Origin: JBGVMW01 sp045125095
GTDB taxonomy: Bacteria > Bacillota > Clostridia > Lachnospirales > Lachnospiraceae
NCBI GenBank assembly: GCA_045125095.1
Contig: JBGVMW010000145.1
Span: 1 to 11,738, forward strand
Direction: 5' to 3'
DNA length: 11,738 bases
Shown here: positions 1-6,513 of the stretch, in pieces
Position numbering within the stretch: position 1 is the stretch's first letter
How the letters are laid out: each line of letters starts with the position of its first letter
Made by a program: the position numbers and the translations under genes
The notes under the pieces: model-generated
Told to the model about the DNA's origin: nothing
The model's input: only the letters and a program-made list of their open reading frames with translations
Databases searched by the model: none

Positions 1-209
1 TCAGAATTGTTTGTGCAAATAGCTGCTTACTACATAGTCTATATTTGACGCGCTCTCGCTCCCTTCAAACGTAGCGGACACTAAGGCTGTAAAATACACA
101 GCCCATGTGCCGACGTTTTCAGAGGGTCACATATAGACTATGTAGCAAACAGCTATCTGTCACAAACAATTCTGACAATTCACTACCTTGTTGGCGTTTC
201 ACAATTACC
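1..209 (-). repeat. Palindromic repeat, copy A (left end cut by window)
   Basis: A long imperfect inverted repeat. The arm at 1-18 (core TCAGAATTGTTTGTG) is matched in reverse by the arm at 161-176. Inner arms around 30-50 and 128-146 also pair, and a small stem (GGCTGT / ACAGCC) lies at about 85-103 at the tip. The reverse complement of this copy matches copy B (1303-1540) and copy C (11601-11738) almost base for base through the core, so it is an interspersed repeat family and this copy is inverted relative to the others. The outer sequence at 177-209, including GGCGTTTC, is shared with copy C but not with copy B. It carries no open frame of note. It could be a MITE-like element or a structured palindromic repeat; no transposase or clear target duplication is seen. 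Confidence 0.88.
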
Positions 210-356
210 TAACTGATATTAGATAATTGCCTTGTTTCCATATTTTATATATCGGATCAATGCTTGTCCTACTGTATCTTTTATCAATATATGCTGTATT
301 TTCATAAAATATTACTGTTTTTCCCAGAGCGAAAATATATTTTGTTATTTCTTTTC

Positions 357-385
357 TTGACGGCTTCCATGTAATTCCGTATTAT
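357..385 (+). promoter_or_regulatory. Sigma-A-type promoter of the 449-1171 gene
   Basis: TTGACG at 357-362 and TATTAT at 380-385 are separated by exactly 17 bp, close to the housekeeping consensus. Transcription would start near 392, about 57 bases before the chosen start codon. The stretch 210-356, between repeat copy A and this promoter, is AT-rich and I see no gene or clear structure in it. Confidence 0.65.
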
Positions 386-438
386 GAATAGGGTACTTTT
401 TTCGTACGATAATTACTTTGCTGCGTATGCGGCTGGAT

Positions 439-443
439 GGAGG
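439..443 (+). promoter_or_regulatory. Ribosome binding site fixing the start at 449
   Basis: GGAGG lies 5 bases before the ATG at 449. The upstream in-frame ATG at 437 overlaps this site and has no site of its own, so 449 is the better start. Confidence 0.7.
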
Positions 444-448
444 TCATT

Positions 449-1171
449 ATGCCGGTAATGGATGAATTTAAAGAACAAAGAGCTGCTATGAAGGAGAAGC
501 CCCTAAAGGATCGTTTGGAACACTTTTGGTATTATCACAAATGGTATCTGATCGCCGGGGTTGTTGGTGTTGTGTTTATAATTCTGCTGCTATGTTCTAT
601 ACTCAATCATAAAGAGACTGCTTTTCGTGCGACTATCACGGATGTGGATGTGCATGGCGAGGAACAGCAGTTGATTGATAGGTTCACTGAATATAGTAAC
701 ATTGATGATGATACTTACCATGTTTTTTTTGATAGCGCGCTGTATTTCATAAATGGCAATTATCAGAGTCCTACAAAAATCACAGCTATGCTGTCGAGTG
801 CTGAGATTGATGTGCTTTCGTTTGCTACAGAATATTTTGAGCAGTATGCATATAACGATACCTTCCTTGACCTTAGAACCTGTATGTCGGAGGAGGAATT
901 AGAAGCTTATCAGGGACAGATTTTTTACATAGACCAACAGCTTGTGATTGAAAATGAGGAACACTATCTGGATGAGGATTATGAATACCAGTGTGCGGAT
1001 GATCCCCTAAATCCGGACAGCATGACCACACCGGTTCCTGTGGGAATTTTAATTTCTGATTCTGAAACTCTGACGGAGGTTTATTCTTTTGTTGATACTT
1101 CCTATATGGGAATCCCTAAAAATGCACAGCATATTGATAAGGCTCTTGCATTTTTGGAATATATGAAATAA
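449..1171 (+). CDS. Single-pass membrane protein of unknown function
   Basis: A 240-residue protein. The N-terminal 30 residues are charged and presumably cytoplasmic, ending in an aromatic, basic stretch (FWYYHKWYL at about 26-34). One strongly hydrophobic segment follows at about 34-53, then a roughly 185-residue, very acidic domain that would lie outside the cell. There is no cleavable signal peptide or lipobox, no cysteine pattern and no enzyme motif that I recognise. Proteins with this layout (basic YYKW-type stretch, one membrane helix, acidic outer domain) are familiar from Lachnospiraceae but have no established role that I know of. It is the only plus-strand gene here, sits alone behind its own promoter, and converges with the histidine kinase gene across repeat copy B. 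The start at 449 was chosen for its GGAGG. Existence of the gene is near certain; function is unknown. Confidence 0.85.
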   Translation: MPVMDEFKEQRAAMKEKPLKDRLEHFWYYHKWYLIAGVVGVVFIILLLCSILNHKETAFRATITDVDVHGEEQQLIDRFTEYSNIDDDTYHVFFDSALYFINGNYQSPTKITAMLSSAEIDVLSFATEYFEQYAYNDTFLDLRTCMSEEELEAYQGQIFYIDQQLVIENEEHYLDEDYEYQCADDPLNPDSMTTPVPVGILISDSETLTEVYSFVDTSYMGIPKNAQHIDKALAFLEYMK

Positions 1172-1208
1172 ATCACACCATTCTTATCATTCTAATACTT
1201 TTGACCTA

Positions 1209-1248
1209 TTGACAACTATCCCTTTCTTGTACTATTGTGTTAGTACAA
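1209..1248 (+). promoter_or_regulatory. Orphan promoter with perfect inverted-repeat operator
   Basis: A consensus -35 TTGACA at 1209-1214 is followed 18 bp later by a weak -10-like TATTGT (1233-1238). Overlapping the -10 is a perfect inverted repeat, TTGTACTA at 1227-1234 and TAGTACAA at 1241-1248, with a 6-base centre. A symmetric 8+6+8 site over a -10 box is the usual form of a dimeric repressor operator; the TACTA/TAGTA core recalls operators of GntR-type regulators of ABC operons, which is inference. No gene follows: repeat copy B begins 55 bp downstream and the next gene faces the other way. An AT-rich hairpin without a T tract makes a terminator unlikely. Confidence 0.5.
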
Positions 1249-1302
1249 TATTTAAGAGATCTTTTCCAAAAAGATTTCCTAGAGCGTCCATGAAATACTA
1301 CA

Positions 1303-1540
1303 CATTTGCGAAAGTGATGACCATCGTGAAGTGTCAGAATTGTTTGTGGCAGATAGCTGTTTACTATATCGTCTATATGTGACCCTCTGAAAACGTCGGC
1401 ACTTAGGCTGTGTTTTTTACAGCCTTAGTATCCGCTACGTTTGAAGGGAGCGAGAGCGGGTAAAATATAGAATTTGTAGTAAGCAGATATTTGCACAAAC
1501 AATTCTGACAATTCGCGGATGGGTTTTACTTTCGCAAATG
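1303..1540 (+). repeat. Palindromic repeat, copy B (complete, about 238 bp)
   Basis: Both outer ends are inverted repeats: CATTTGCGAAAGT at 1303-1315 and its complement at 1528-1540. Inside lie the family core arms, TGTCAGAATTG at 1332-1342 and CAATTCTGACA at 1500-1510, then long imperfect inner arms. At the tip is a perfect 7-bp stem, AGGCTGT (1405-1411) with ACAGCCT (1419-1425), around a T-rich loop. The core is nearly identical to copies A and C, but the outer 30 bp on each side differ from theirs while still pairing with each other, as if the base of the stem is held by pairing rather than sequence. It lies between convergent genes (stops at 1171 and 1554) and could end transcription from both sides, though it lacks a classic hairpin plus T run. 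Confidence 0.88.
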
Positions 1541-1553
1541 CCTATTGCACATA

Positions 1554-2444
1554 TTAACTCAAGCGAATCGTAATGACCAGATAGTCTCCCTGCTTGTGGG
1601 CCTCAATCTGACCTTGCATGTCAACTATTAATTTTTTTGCAATGGTAAGCCCTAAGCCCATAGATCCATTGGAACGATTTTTCGCCACAGTAAAAAAGCG
1701 GTTAAATAATTTTTCCACATCAATATTGTCAATGCATTCCGTTTTGTTTTGAACAATAATTGTTTTCCCCTTCTGCTTTAATATCACCTTCTCTTTTGCA
1801 TATTTCAGAGCATTGGAAATAATATTTACCATAACACGACGAAGTGCTTCCCGATCGATTCTGGCATACACAGGCTCCTCCTCTAAAGAAAGCTCTAATT
1901 CTAACTGTTTTTCCTCAAAATCTCCATAGAACATCAGTATCGCTTCCTCCAGTATAGAGGTAATATTCTCTTGTTTCATTGTATACTCCTGTTGCTCCAT
2001 CACAAGGGAATAGGTAAATAACTGCTCTACCAATTCCTTTAAAAGTTGTGACCGGGATAAAATCACTGACGTATACTCTTTTTGTTTTTCATTTATTGCT
2101 TCTTTTTCTAAAAGCTTTGCATATCCAATCATGGAAGTAACAGGCGTCCGCAAATCATGAGATACGCTTGTTATTACATTTTTTATTTCTGTTTCCTCAT
2201 GGACCAGTCTTCGCTTTAGTTCTGAGGATTCTAACAAAACTGTATTAAATTCATTCATCAATGCACACACATCTACATCCATAGAATCGCTGTGCAACAC
2301 CATATTTGTATTCTGCTTCCGTATATATTCACACTGCTTCTTCGCTTTTTTCAAATCCCGCTTCAACAACATATACCGAAACAACACTACCACAAGCGCC
2401 AGCCCTAATACGACCGTCACTCCCAATATCAGATACTCTTTCAT
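1554..2444 (-). CDS. Sensor histidine kinase (peptide-antibiotic module type)
   Basis: A 296-residue membrane kinase that should phosphorylate the regulator encoded at 4256-4909. One membrane helix lies at about 4-27, with almost nothing predicted outside, then a short linker, an H-box SVSHDLRTP with the phosphoacceptor His96, an N-box NIISNALKYA (Asn207, Asn211) and a G2-type glycine motif GLGL at 263-266. The usual acidic DxGxG G1 box is not evident: the stretch at about 229-248 reads IIVQN and runs directly to LFNRFF. This shortened ATPase domain is familiar from LanK- and VanS-like kinases, so it is probably active. With no outer sensor domain it likely responds through the partner transporter, as in Bce-type systems (inference). 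The start codon directly follows the permease stop (TAAATG), so the two genes are cotranscribed. Repeat copy B lies 13 bp past its stop. Confidence 0.9.
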   Translation of the reverse strand: MKEYLILGVTVVLGLALVVVLFRYMLLKRDLKKAKKQCEYIRKQNTNMVLHSDSMDVDVCALMNEFNTVLLESSELKRRLVHEETEIKNVITSVSHDLRTPVTSMIGYAKLLEKEAINEKQKEYTSVILSRSQLLKELVEQLFTYSLVMEQQEYTMKQENITSILEEAILMFYGDFEEKQLELELSLEEEPVYARIDREALRRVMVNIISNALKYAKEKVILKQKGKTIIVQNKTECIDNIDVEKLFNRFFTVAKNRSNGSMGLGLTIAKKLIVDMQGQIEAHKQGDYLVITIRLS

Positions 2445-3218
2445 TTACTTCAAATCCTTTTTCTTCATATAGTAAATTCCTATTGCTGAAAGAACTACAT
2501 AATAGAACAGTGTGCTTCCCACCATCATTCCTACCTTATCCTGCCAGGTTCCATTAATCAGGTATTCCATTTGTGTCAACGGATTACAATCCAATAGGAA
2601 GGTCATGAATTTATTATCCTGTACCATGGAACCCACACTGGAAATTCCTAACAACAAGAATGAAACTACCATATACATCACACATCCATACACCTTCATG
2701 ATATGCATGAATAAATGGGCAATGGTAATAAATACTTCATACACCAGCAAGCCAAGGATAATAATTGTCACCAGTTCACCCATCTCTTTTATGTCAAATG
2801 GTTCCCCATAACCAAATACCAGACAACCCATTCCTAAGCTTCCAAGCATATTAAGTAACAACATAACTGCACCAAATAGTAACGCACTTACCCAAGATGC
2901 CATAAACACAGATGTTCTGTTGTATCCACAGATTATTTTATTGCGGATGGTTCCATTGCTATAATCTTTTGCATGCATCAGAATCATCAAAATCGGTATC
3001 AGCACACCCATATTATTCATCGGAGAAAGTGTATTCAACAACAACACTTTTCCTGATGCAACCATTCCAAAAGACTCCAGTTCCACTCCTGTCAGCATCC
3101 CTAGCAATTTGAATGTTGCTACACTTGTAAACACCATTAAAACCGTTACTGCCAGACATACATAGAGCAGTATATCTTTCCTCATTCGATACAAATTCAC
3201 TCTTAGTAAATTAATCAT
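2445..3218 (-). CDS. ABC-2 type transporter permease
   Basis: A 257-residue, very hydrophobic protein with about six membrane segments: roughly 16-40, 68-84, 105-130, 147-170, 178-195 and 233-250. The loop after segment two carries a YSNGTIRNKI...GYNR stretch, the coupling-type sequence typical of ABC-2 permeases of antibiotic and lantibiotic exporters. It should form the membrane part of a transporter with the ATPase encoded just upstream. The two genes overlap by four bases (ATGA), with a GGAGGAG-type ribosome site before the start, and the kinase gene begins immediately after its stop. At about 250 residues it is the size of LanE/LanG or BcrB-like subunits, not the roughly 650-residue BceB type. 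Only one permease gene is present, so it would act as a homodimer (inference). The substrate cannot be told from sequence. Confidence 0.9.
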   Translation of the reverse strand: MINLLRVNLYRMRKDILLYVCLAVTVLMVFTSVATFKLLGMLTGVELESFGMVASGKVLLLNTLSPMNNMGVLIPILMILMHAKDYSNGTIRNKIICGYNRTSVFMASWVSALLFGAVMLLLNMLGSLGMGCLVFGYGEPFDIKEMGELVTIIILGLLVYEVFITIAHLFMHIMKVYGCVMYMVVSFLLLGISSVGSMVQDNKFMTFLLDCNPLTQMEYLINGTWQDKVGMMVGSTLFYYVVLSAIGIYYMKKKDLK

Positions 3219-4141
3219 TTGTCTCCTCCCCCCATAAGATTTAAATAATATTCTTCGATGCTTTCATTTTTGCTATTTATCTGCAGGATTTTGATTCCAT
3301 TCTCACCCACTGCCTGTACCACTTTTGTTACATCCACATCATCATAAATACGTACGATATTTCCATCTAGTACTTTAAAATTATGAATCTGCAAGTTATG
3401 CTCTAATACCTGTGAAAGCTTCTCCGGATTATCCACCTCAAGCTGCAGACATTTTCTGCAATGCTCCTCTAACTCCTCTTTTGTCAGCTGTCTGATTAAT
3501 TTACCTTTATGGAGAAATCCATATTTCGTTGCCATTCTTGATAATTCCTCTAAAATATGGCTGGAAATTAAAAATGTAATATGATTCTCCTGATTTAAGC
3601 GCAATATCAATTCACGAATCTCCACAATTCCCTTTGGATCTAATCCATTCATTGGCTCATCTAAAATGATAAAATCCGGATGACCAAGAAGTGCAATTGC
3701 CAGACCTAATCGCTGGCGCATTCCCAATGAAAAATGCTTTGCTTTCTTTTTACTATCCCTTACCTCAGAAAGTCCTGTTATTTTCAGAACTTCATCAATA
3801 TACGTCATGTCGGATAATCCTAGCAGCTTTGCCTGCATGTAAAGATTTTGATACGCTGTCATATTCATGGCAATAGATGGTGTCTCTACCACTGCTGACA
3901 TCCGCCTTCTCACCTCTGACATTCGTTTTGCATCCGTATTCTCTACACCAAACAGGGTAAATGTTCCGTTGGTTGGTTCCGCAAGTCCTGTAATCATACG
4001 GATAATTGTCGTCTTTCCGGCACCATTTTCTCCAACAAAGCCATAAATATCACCCTGTTCTATCTGCATATTGACGCCTTTTACTGCAAATTGAGATTTG
4101 TATTTTTTCTCAATTGCACTGGTTCTCAATACGGTTTCCAT
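3215..4141 (-). CDS. ABC transporter ATP-binding protein (BcrA/LanF-like)
   Basis: A 308-residue ATPase with the motifs in order: Walker A GENGAGKTT at 37-45; an ABC-2-subfamily region near 83-88 with Glu86 where a Q-loop glutamine is often found; signature SLGMRQ at 138-143; Walker B IILDEP with Asp161 and Glu162; D-loop GLDP; and H-loop His195. The roughly 90-residue C-terminal extension is usual in bacitracin/lantibiotic-type ATPases. It should power the permease encoded next. An ATG 24 bases upstream (4165) is in frame, but AGGAGG at 4151-4156 lies 9 bases before the ATG at 4141 and inside the longer version, so 4141 is chosen. Its promoter region carries a direct repeat likely bound by the neighbouring response regulator. 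Confidence 0.93.
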   Translation of the reverse strand: METVLRTSAIEKKYKSQFAVKGVNMQIEQGDIYGFVGENGAGKTTIIRMITGLAEPTNGTFTLFGVENTDAKRMSEVRRRMSAVVETPSIAMNMTAYQNLYMQAKLLGLSDMTYIDEVLKITGLSEVRDSKKKAKHFSLGMRQRLGLAIALLGHPDFIILDEPMNGLDPKGIVEIRELILRLNQENHITFLISSHILEELSRMATKYGFLHKGKLIRQLTKEELEEHCRKCLQLEVDNPEKLSQVLEHNLQIHNFKVLDGNIVRIYDDVDVTKVVQAVGENGIKILQINSKNESIEEYYLNLMGGGDK

Positions 4142-4150
4142 ACTCCAATT

Positions 4151-4156
4151 CCTCCT
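4151..4156 (-). promoter_or_regulatory. Ribosome binding site fixing the ATPase start at 4141
   Basis: Read on the minus strand this is a full AGGAGG, 9 bases before the ATG at 4141. It rules against the in-frame ATG at 4165, which lies upstream of it. Confidence 0.75.
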
Positions 4157-4188
4157 TGCTGTCATACGTTTTTGTTTTTCACACCTAT

Positions 4189-4233
4189 ATCATATCAATC
4201 GTGAATTAATTTTCCGATAAGAAAACGATAAGA
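4189..4233 (-). promoter_or_regulatory. Likely activator-dependent promoter with direct-repeat operator
   Basis: On the minus strand two exact copies of TCTTATCG lie at 4226-4233 and 4215-4222, 11 bp start to start, about one helical turn. The second ends about 20 bp before a -10-like TATGAT (4189-4194). The -35 position (4212-4217, TCGGAA) is poor and overlaps the proximal half-site. Same-face direct repeats of this spacing over a weak -35 are typical of OmpR-family activator sites. The response regulator gene is directly upstream and the ABC/kinase genes directly downstream, so positive autoregulation of transporter and kinase is the natural reading. Transcription would start near 4182, giving a leader of about 40 bases. 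The regulator-site match is inference. Confidence 0.55.
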
Positions 4234-4255
4234 CTTCGTAAAGATTTTCCCCTTC

Positions 4256-4909
4256 TTATTTTACCAACCGAAAACCAATTCCCCATACGGTTTCAATCAC
4301 TTTTGGTTCTGTATATTGTCCTATTTTAGTGCGCAAATTTGAAATATGCACTTTTACGCTGTCCTCTGTCCCAATTGCCTGATAGTCCCACACCTGCTCA
4401 AATATCTGACCTTTTGAAAAAACCTGATTCGGATGCTTCATCAATAAAAGCAATATATCATATTCGATTCTGGTAAGCTTTAGTTCTTCTTTCCCCACCA
4501 ATACACGTCTGTTGTCCTCATCCACGTGAAGTTCTCCAACTGACAACACCGGTTCTCTCTGCACATAGCTACGAAGCTGTACTTCCACTCTGGCTAACAG
4601 CTCATCATTGTCAAAGGGCTTTGTGATGTAATCGTCTGCTCCATTTAACAGATTATTGATTTTTGTTTCCTTTCCATCCTTGGCACTGATTACAATTACC
4701 TTTGCTTTTCCTCGAATCTTTTCTAACACTTCCTCACCGCTCATTCCCGGCAACATCAAATCCAGCAAAACAAGGTGTACTTCCTTATTCTCAAATTGTA
4801 ACAAGGCTTCCGTTCCGGAATACGCACGGACAACCTGGTACTTGTCCTGCAATAAGGTTTCAATCAGATTTCCTATATAAATATCATCCTCAACTACTAA
4901 AACTGTCAT
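4256..4909 (-). CDS. OmpR-family response regulator
   Basis: A 217-residue two-domain regulator. The receiver domain (1-115) has the acidic pair Asp8/Asp9, phosphoacceptor Asp50 in LLDLMLPGMSG, Ser75 and Lys97 in the TKPF motif. The C-terminal winged helix (about 122-217) carries the expected LTRIEYDILLLL and SVKVHISNLRTKIG stretches and ends in the usual GIGFRLV. It should bind the direct repeat in front of the ABC genes when phosphorylated by the kinase encoded at 1554-2444. The unusual feature is the order: regulator first, kinase last, with transporter genes between and a 114-bp regulatory gap after the regulator, so regulator and kinase are probably made from different promoters. It starts 23 bp after the methyltransferase stop and may be read through from that gene. 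Confidence 0.93.
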   Translation of the reverse strand: MTVLVVEDDIYIGNLIETLLQDKYQVVRAYSGTEALLQFENKEVHLVLLDLMLPGMSGEEVLEKIRGKAKVIVISAKDGKETKINNLLNGADDYITKPFDNDELLARVEVQLRSYVQREPVLSVGELHVDEDNRRVLVGKEELKLTRIEYDILLLLMKHPNQVFSKGQIFEQVWDYQAIGTEDSVKVHISNLRTKIGQYTEPKVIETVWGIGFRLVK

Positions 4910-4932
4910 TTTCCTGCTCCATTTGTTTTTCT

Positions 4933-5706
4933 TTATTTACGCAAAATGTCAATGGTATGTGCCCCTGCTCCCACTAAATCCTGACGCTCACAGGTGGACA
5001 AATGATATTTTAGAAACACATCAAATGTCTCCTCGTCCATGGCATTCAAAATTGGACGCATATAATTTGCCGGTCCGTCTGCAGAAATTAATTGTATCCG
5101 TTCCAATCCTGCTGCCTCCGACAGTGCTTTGATATCTTCCACTCTTACATAATCATACAAATGCTTTGGCTCTGATTTCGTATGAAAATCCTCTGTCAGA
5201 CGATTTTCCTGCAAACATGTCTTGATATTATTTTCTTTAAACGCATAGGTTAATACGCTATATTCATTCATACAGTATGCCACCAATATGACACCGCCTG
5301 TTTTAGTCACCTTTTTTGCTTCCTGCAATGCCTTCAATTTATCTTCAAAAGTATACAGATGGTACATTGGTCCAAATATCAGCGTTACATCAAAATGTTC
5401 CAGTGGCAGTTTTTTAGACAAGTTTAAGGCATTCCCCTGTCTTGCCTTTACGGTACTTCCTTTTGATTTTAAAATGCCCAAGTTATATTTTACCAATTCA
5501 ATGGCAGTAACATCATAGCCTTCATTTGCCAGTGCAACAGAATATCTTCCGGTACCGGCTCCTACATCTAAAATCCGGGCATTCTCCCTGTCCTCTAAAT
5601 ATTTATGGATGTATTTCATGGAAGTGATAAATTCCACTTGTCCATGTCTTGTTGTCAATCGTCGTTCTTCATTAAATTTGTTATAATATTCTTCTAATTC
5701 AGTCAT
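4933..5706 (-). CDS. Class I SAM-dependent methyltransferase
   Basis: A 257-residue Rossmann-fold methyltransferase. Motif I is ILDVGAGTGRYS (Asp47 to Gly53), the ribose-binding acid after strand two is Glu70 in AIEL, GNAL at 91-94 fits the adenine-binding motif, and FGPMYHL at 111-117 is the post-II motif of the small-molecule Methyltransf_11/25 type. The C-terminal 90 residues form a substrate cap that I cannot assign. It transfers a methyl group from SAM to an unknown, probably small, substrate in the cytoplasm. It lies 27 bp after the ArsC-like gene and 23 bp before the response regulator gene on the same strand, so the three probably share a transcript. No strong ribosome site is visible before the ATG at 5706. 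Whether it serves the antibiotic-response module or only rides along cannot be told. Confidence 0.9.
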   Translation of the reverse strand: MTELEEYYNKFNEERRLTTRHGQVEFITSMKYIHKYLEDRENARILDVGAGTGRYSVALANEGYDVTAIELVKYNLGILKSKGSTVKARQGNALNLSKKLPLEHFDVTLIFGPMYHLYTFEDKLKALQEAKKVTKTGGVILVAYCMNEYSVLTYAFKENNIKTCLQENRLTEDFHTKSEPKHLYDYVRVEDIKALSEAAGLERIQLISADGPANYMRPILNAMDEETFDVFLKYHLSTCERQDLVGAGAHTIDILRK

Positions 5707-5733
5707 GGTTAGATTCTCTGTAACTATTCTTTC

Positions 5734-6084
5734 TTATTTATTTTCTTCCACACATTTTGTATATTCGGAGCCGATGTATATGTTGTCTCCATCCACCAGT
5801 ATTGGGCGTTTGACAAGCATTCCATCGGTCGCTAACAACTGTAACTGTTCCTCCTCAGACATGTCCTTTAACTTGTCCTTCAAATTCATGGATTTATACA
5901 ACAGCCCACTGGTGTTAAAAAATTTTTTAAGTGGTAAACCACTTACTTGATACCACCGACGAAGTTCCATGTATGTCGGTGGATTTTCTTTGATGTCTCT
6001 TTCTTCTACTGTAAGATTCTGTTCTTCTAACCACTTTTTTGCTTTCTTGCATGTGGTACATTTGGGATAATGTATGAATAACAT
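5734..6084 (-). CDS. ArsC/Spx-family thioredoxin-fold protein
   Basis: A 116-residue protein, the normal length for this family. It begins MLFIHYPKCTTCKKAKKWLE with a CxxC redox pair at Cys9 and Cys12, and has the family's RPI motif with the cis-proline (Arg93, Pro94) in MLVKRPILVDG. The middle LKKFFNTSGLLYK is typical of the YusI/YffB-like branch often named arsenate reductase family. Members act in the cytoplasm as thiol-dependent reductases or, in the Spx branch, as RNA polymerase-binding stress regulators. Nothing here favours arsenate: no arsenic genes are nearby. The in-frame ATG at 6102 overlaps the AAGGAG ribosome site that serves 6084, so 6084 is chosen. First gene of the leftward group. 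A deleted repeat copy lies directly upstream and may contribute to its promoter. Confidence 0.88.
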   Translation of the reverse strand: MLFIHYPKCTTCKKAKKWLEEQNLTVEERDIKENPPTYMELRRWYQVSGLPLKKFFNTSGLLYKSMNLKDKLKDMSEEEQLQLLATDGMLVKRPILVDGDNIYIGSEYTKCVEENK

Positions 6085-6091
6085 ATCGTTT

Positions 6092-6096
6092 CTCCT
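6092..6096 (-). promoter_or_regulatory. Ribosome binding site fixing the ArsC-like start at 6084
   Basis: AGGAG on the minus strand lies 7 bases before the ATG at 6084 and inside the version that would begin at 6102, so the shorter protein is preferred. Confidence 0.7.
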
Positions 6097-6115
6097 TTTC
6101 ATTTATATATTCCAT

Positions 6116-6175
6116 AGTGAATCGTCAGAATTGGTTGTGACAGATAGCTGTTTGCACAAACAATTACGAATCGCT
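6116..6175 (+). repeat. Palindromic repeat, internally deleted copy D (about 60 bp)
   Basis: It begins like the left arm of copies B and C (GTCAGAATTG with one change, then TTGTGACAGATAGCTG) and runs through GCTGTTTGC straight into the right arm (CACAAACAATT), omitting the central 120 or so bases. In the full copies a TTTGC-type sequence occurs on both sides of the missing part (GCTGTTTGC at left, GCTATTTGC at right, best seen in copy A), so the deletion joined two short direct repeats. The remaining arms still form an inverted repeat (roughly 6118-6140 with 6154-6174). It sits 32 bp upstream of the ArsC-like gene, and its arm could supply a weak -35 for that gene. Confidence 0.8.
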
Positions 6176-6178
6176 TCT

Positions 6179-6401
6179 TTAAAACCACTCCGTCAATTCT
6201 TCATCTGAAATTCCACAAGTAGAATCCAATTCGTTCATATCTCAACACTCCATTCAACTGCAAAATCAATTATATATATAATACTAACAAAGAAACTCTC
6301 TTGCTTCAACCTTAATCTTTTTCTGCTATAATCTTTTCTAAATTAGCGAAACCTAGTTTATGTTTGTCCATTGCGAATCCATGCAGCTTTAGTGTTTTCA
6401 T
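6179..6401 (-). other. Gene-poor stretch with two tiny open frames
   Basis: Between repeat copy D and the HipA-like remnant I see no normal gene. Two very short frames read leftward. One at 6312-6401 (29 codons, MKTLKLHGFAMDKHK...) overlaps the 51-codon frame at 6358-6513. The other, at 6179-6238 (19 codons, MNELDSTCGISDEELTEWF), has GGAG nine bases before its ATG. Neither resembles a family I know. They may be pieces of decayed genes; real small proteins are possible but unsupported. Confidence 0.25.
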
Positions 6402-6513
6402 GAATTTCCCATATTATAAAAAATTGCCCGCTATCAGCCTGTAAAAACTGACATCGGACATTTCCTTTTGTATTCAACTTCTTAACGCTTCCTGTTCGTT
6501 GTACTACATACAC
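6358..6513 (-). CDS. Possible 51-residue protein or gene remnant
   Basis: An open frame starting with GTG that overlaps the stop codon of the HipA-like C-terminal frame by one base (TAGTG), a layout used for translational coupling. The product has protein-like composition, with a compact patterned middle (CQFLQADSGQFFIIWEIHEN), so it may be the surviving end of a larger protein instead of random sequence. I do not recognise the family. No independent ribosome site is visible. Given the broken state of the gene before it, a decayed fragment is at least as likely as a working gene. Confidence 0.25.
   Translation of the reverse strand: MYVVQRTGSVKKLNTKGNVRCQFLQADSGQFFIIWEIHENTKAAWIRNGQT

Noticed and set aside
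1..209. CRISPR or integron attC array
   Set aside because: Copies are dispersed kilobases apart, not tandem, and there is no integrase or Cas gene; attC core sites are not evident.
2306..2811. Plus-strand open frames over the kinase and permease genes
   Set aside because: They are antisense shadows of well-supported minus-strand genes with no ribosome sites or family likeness.
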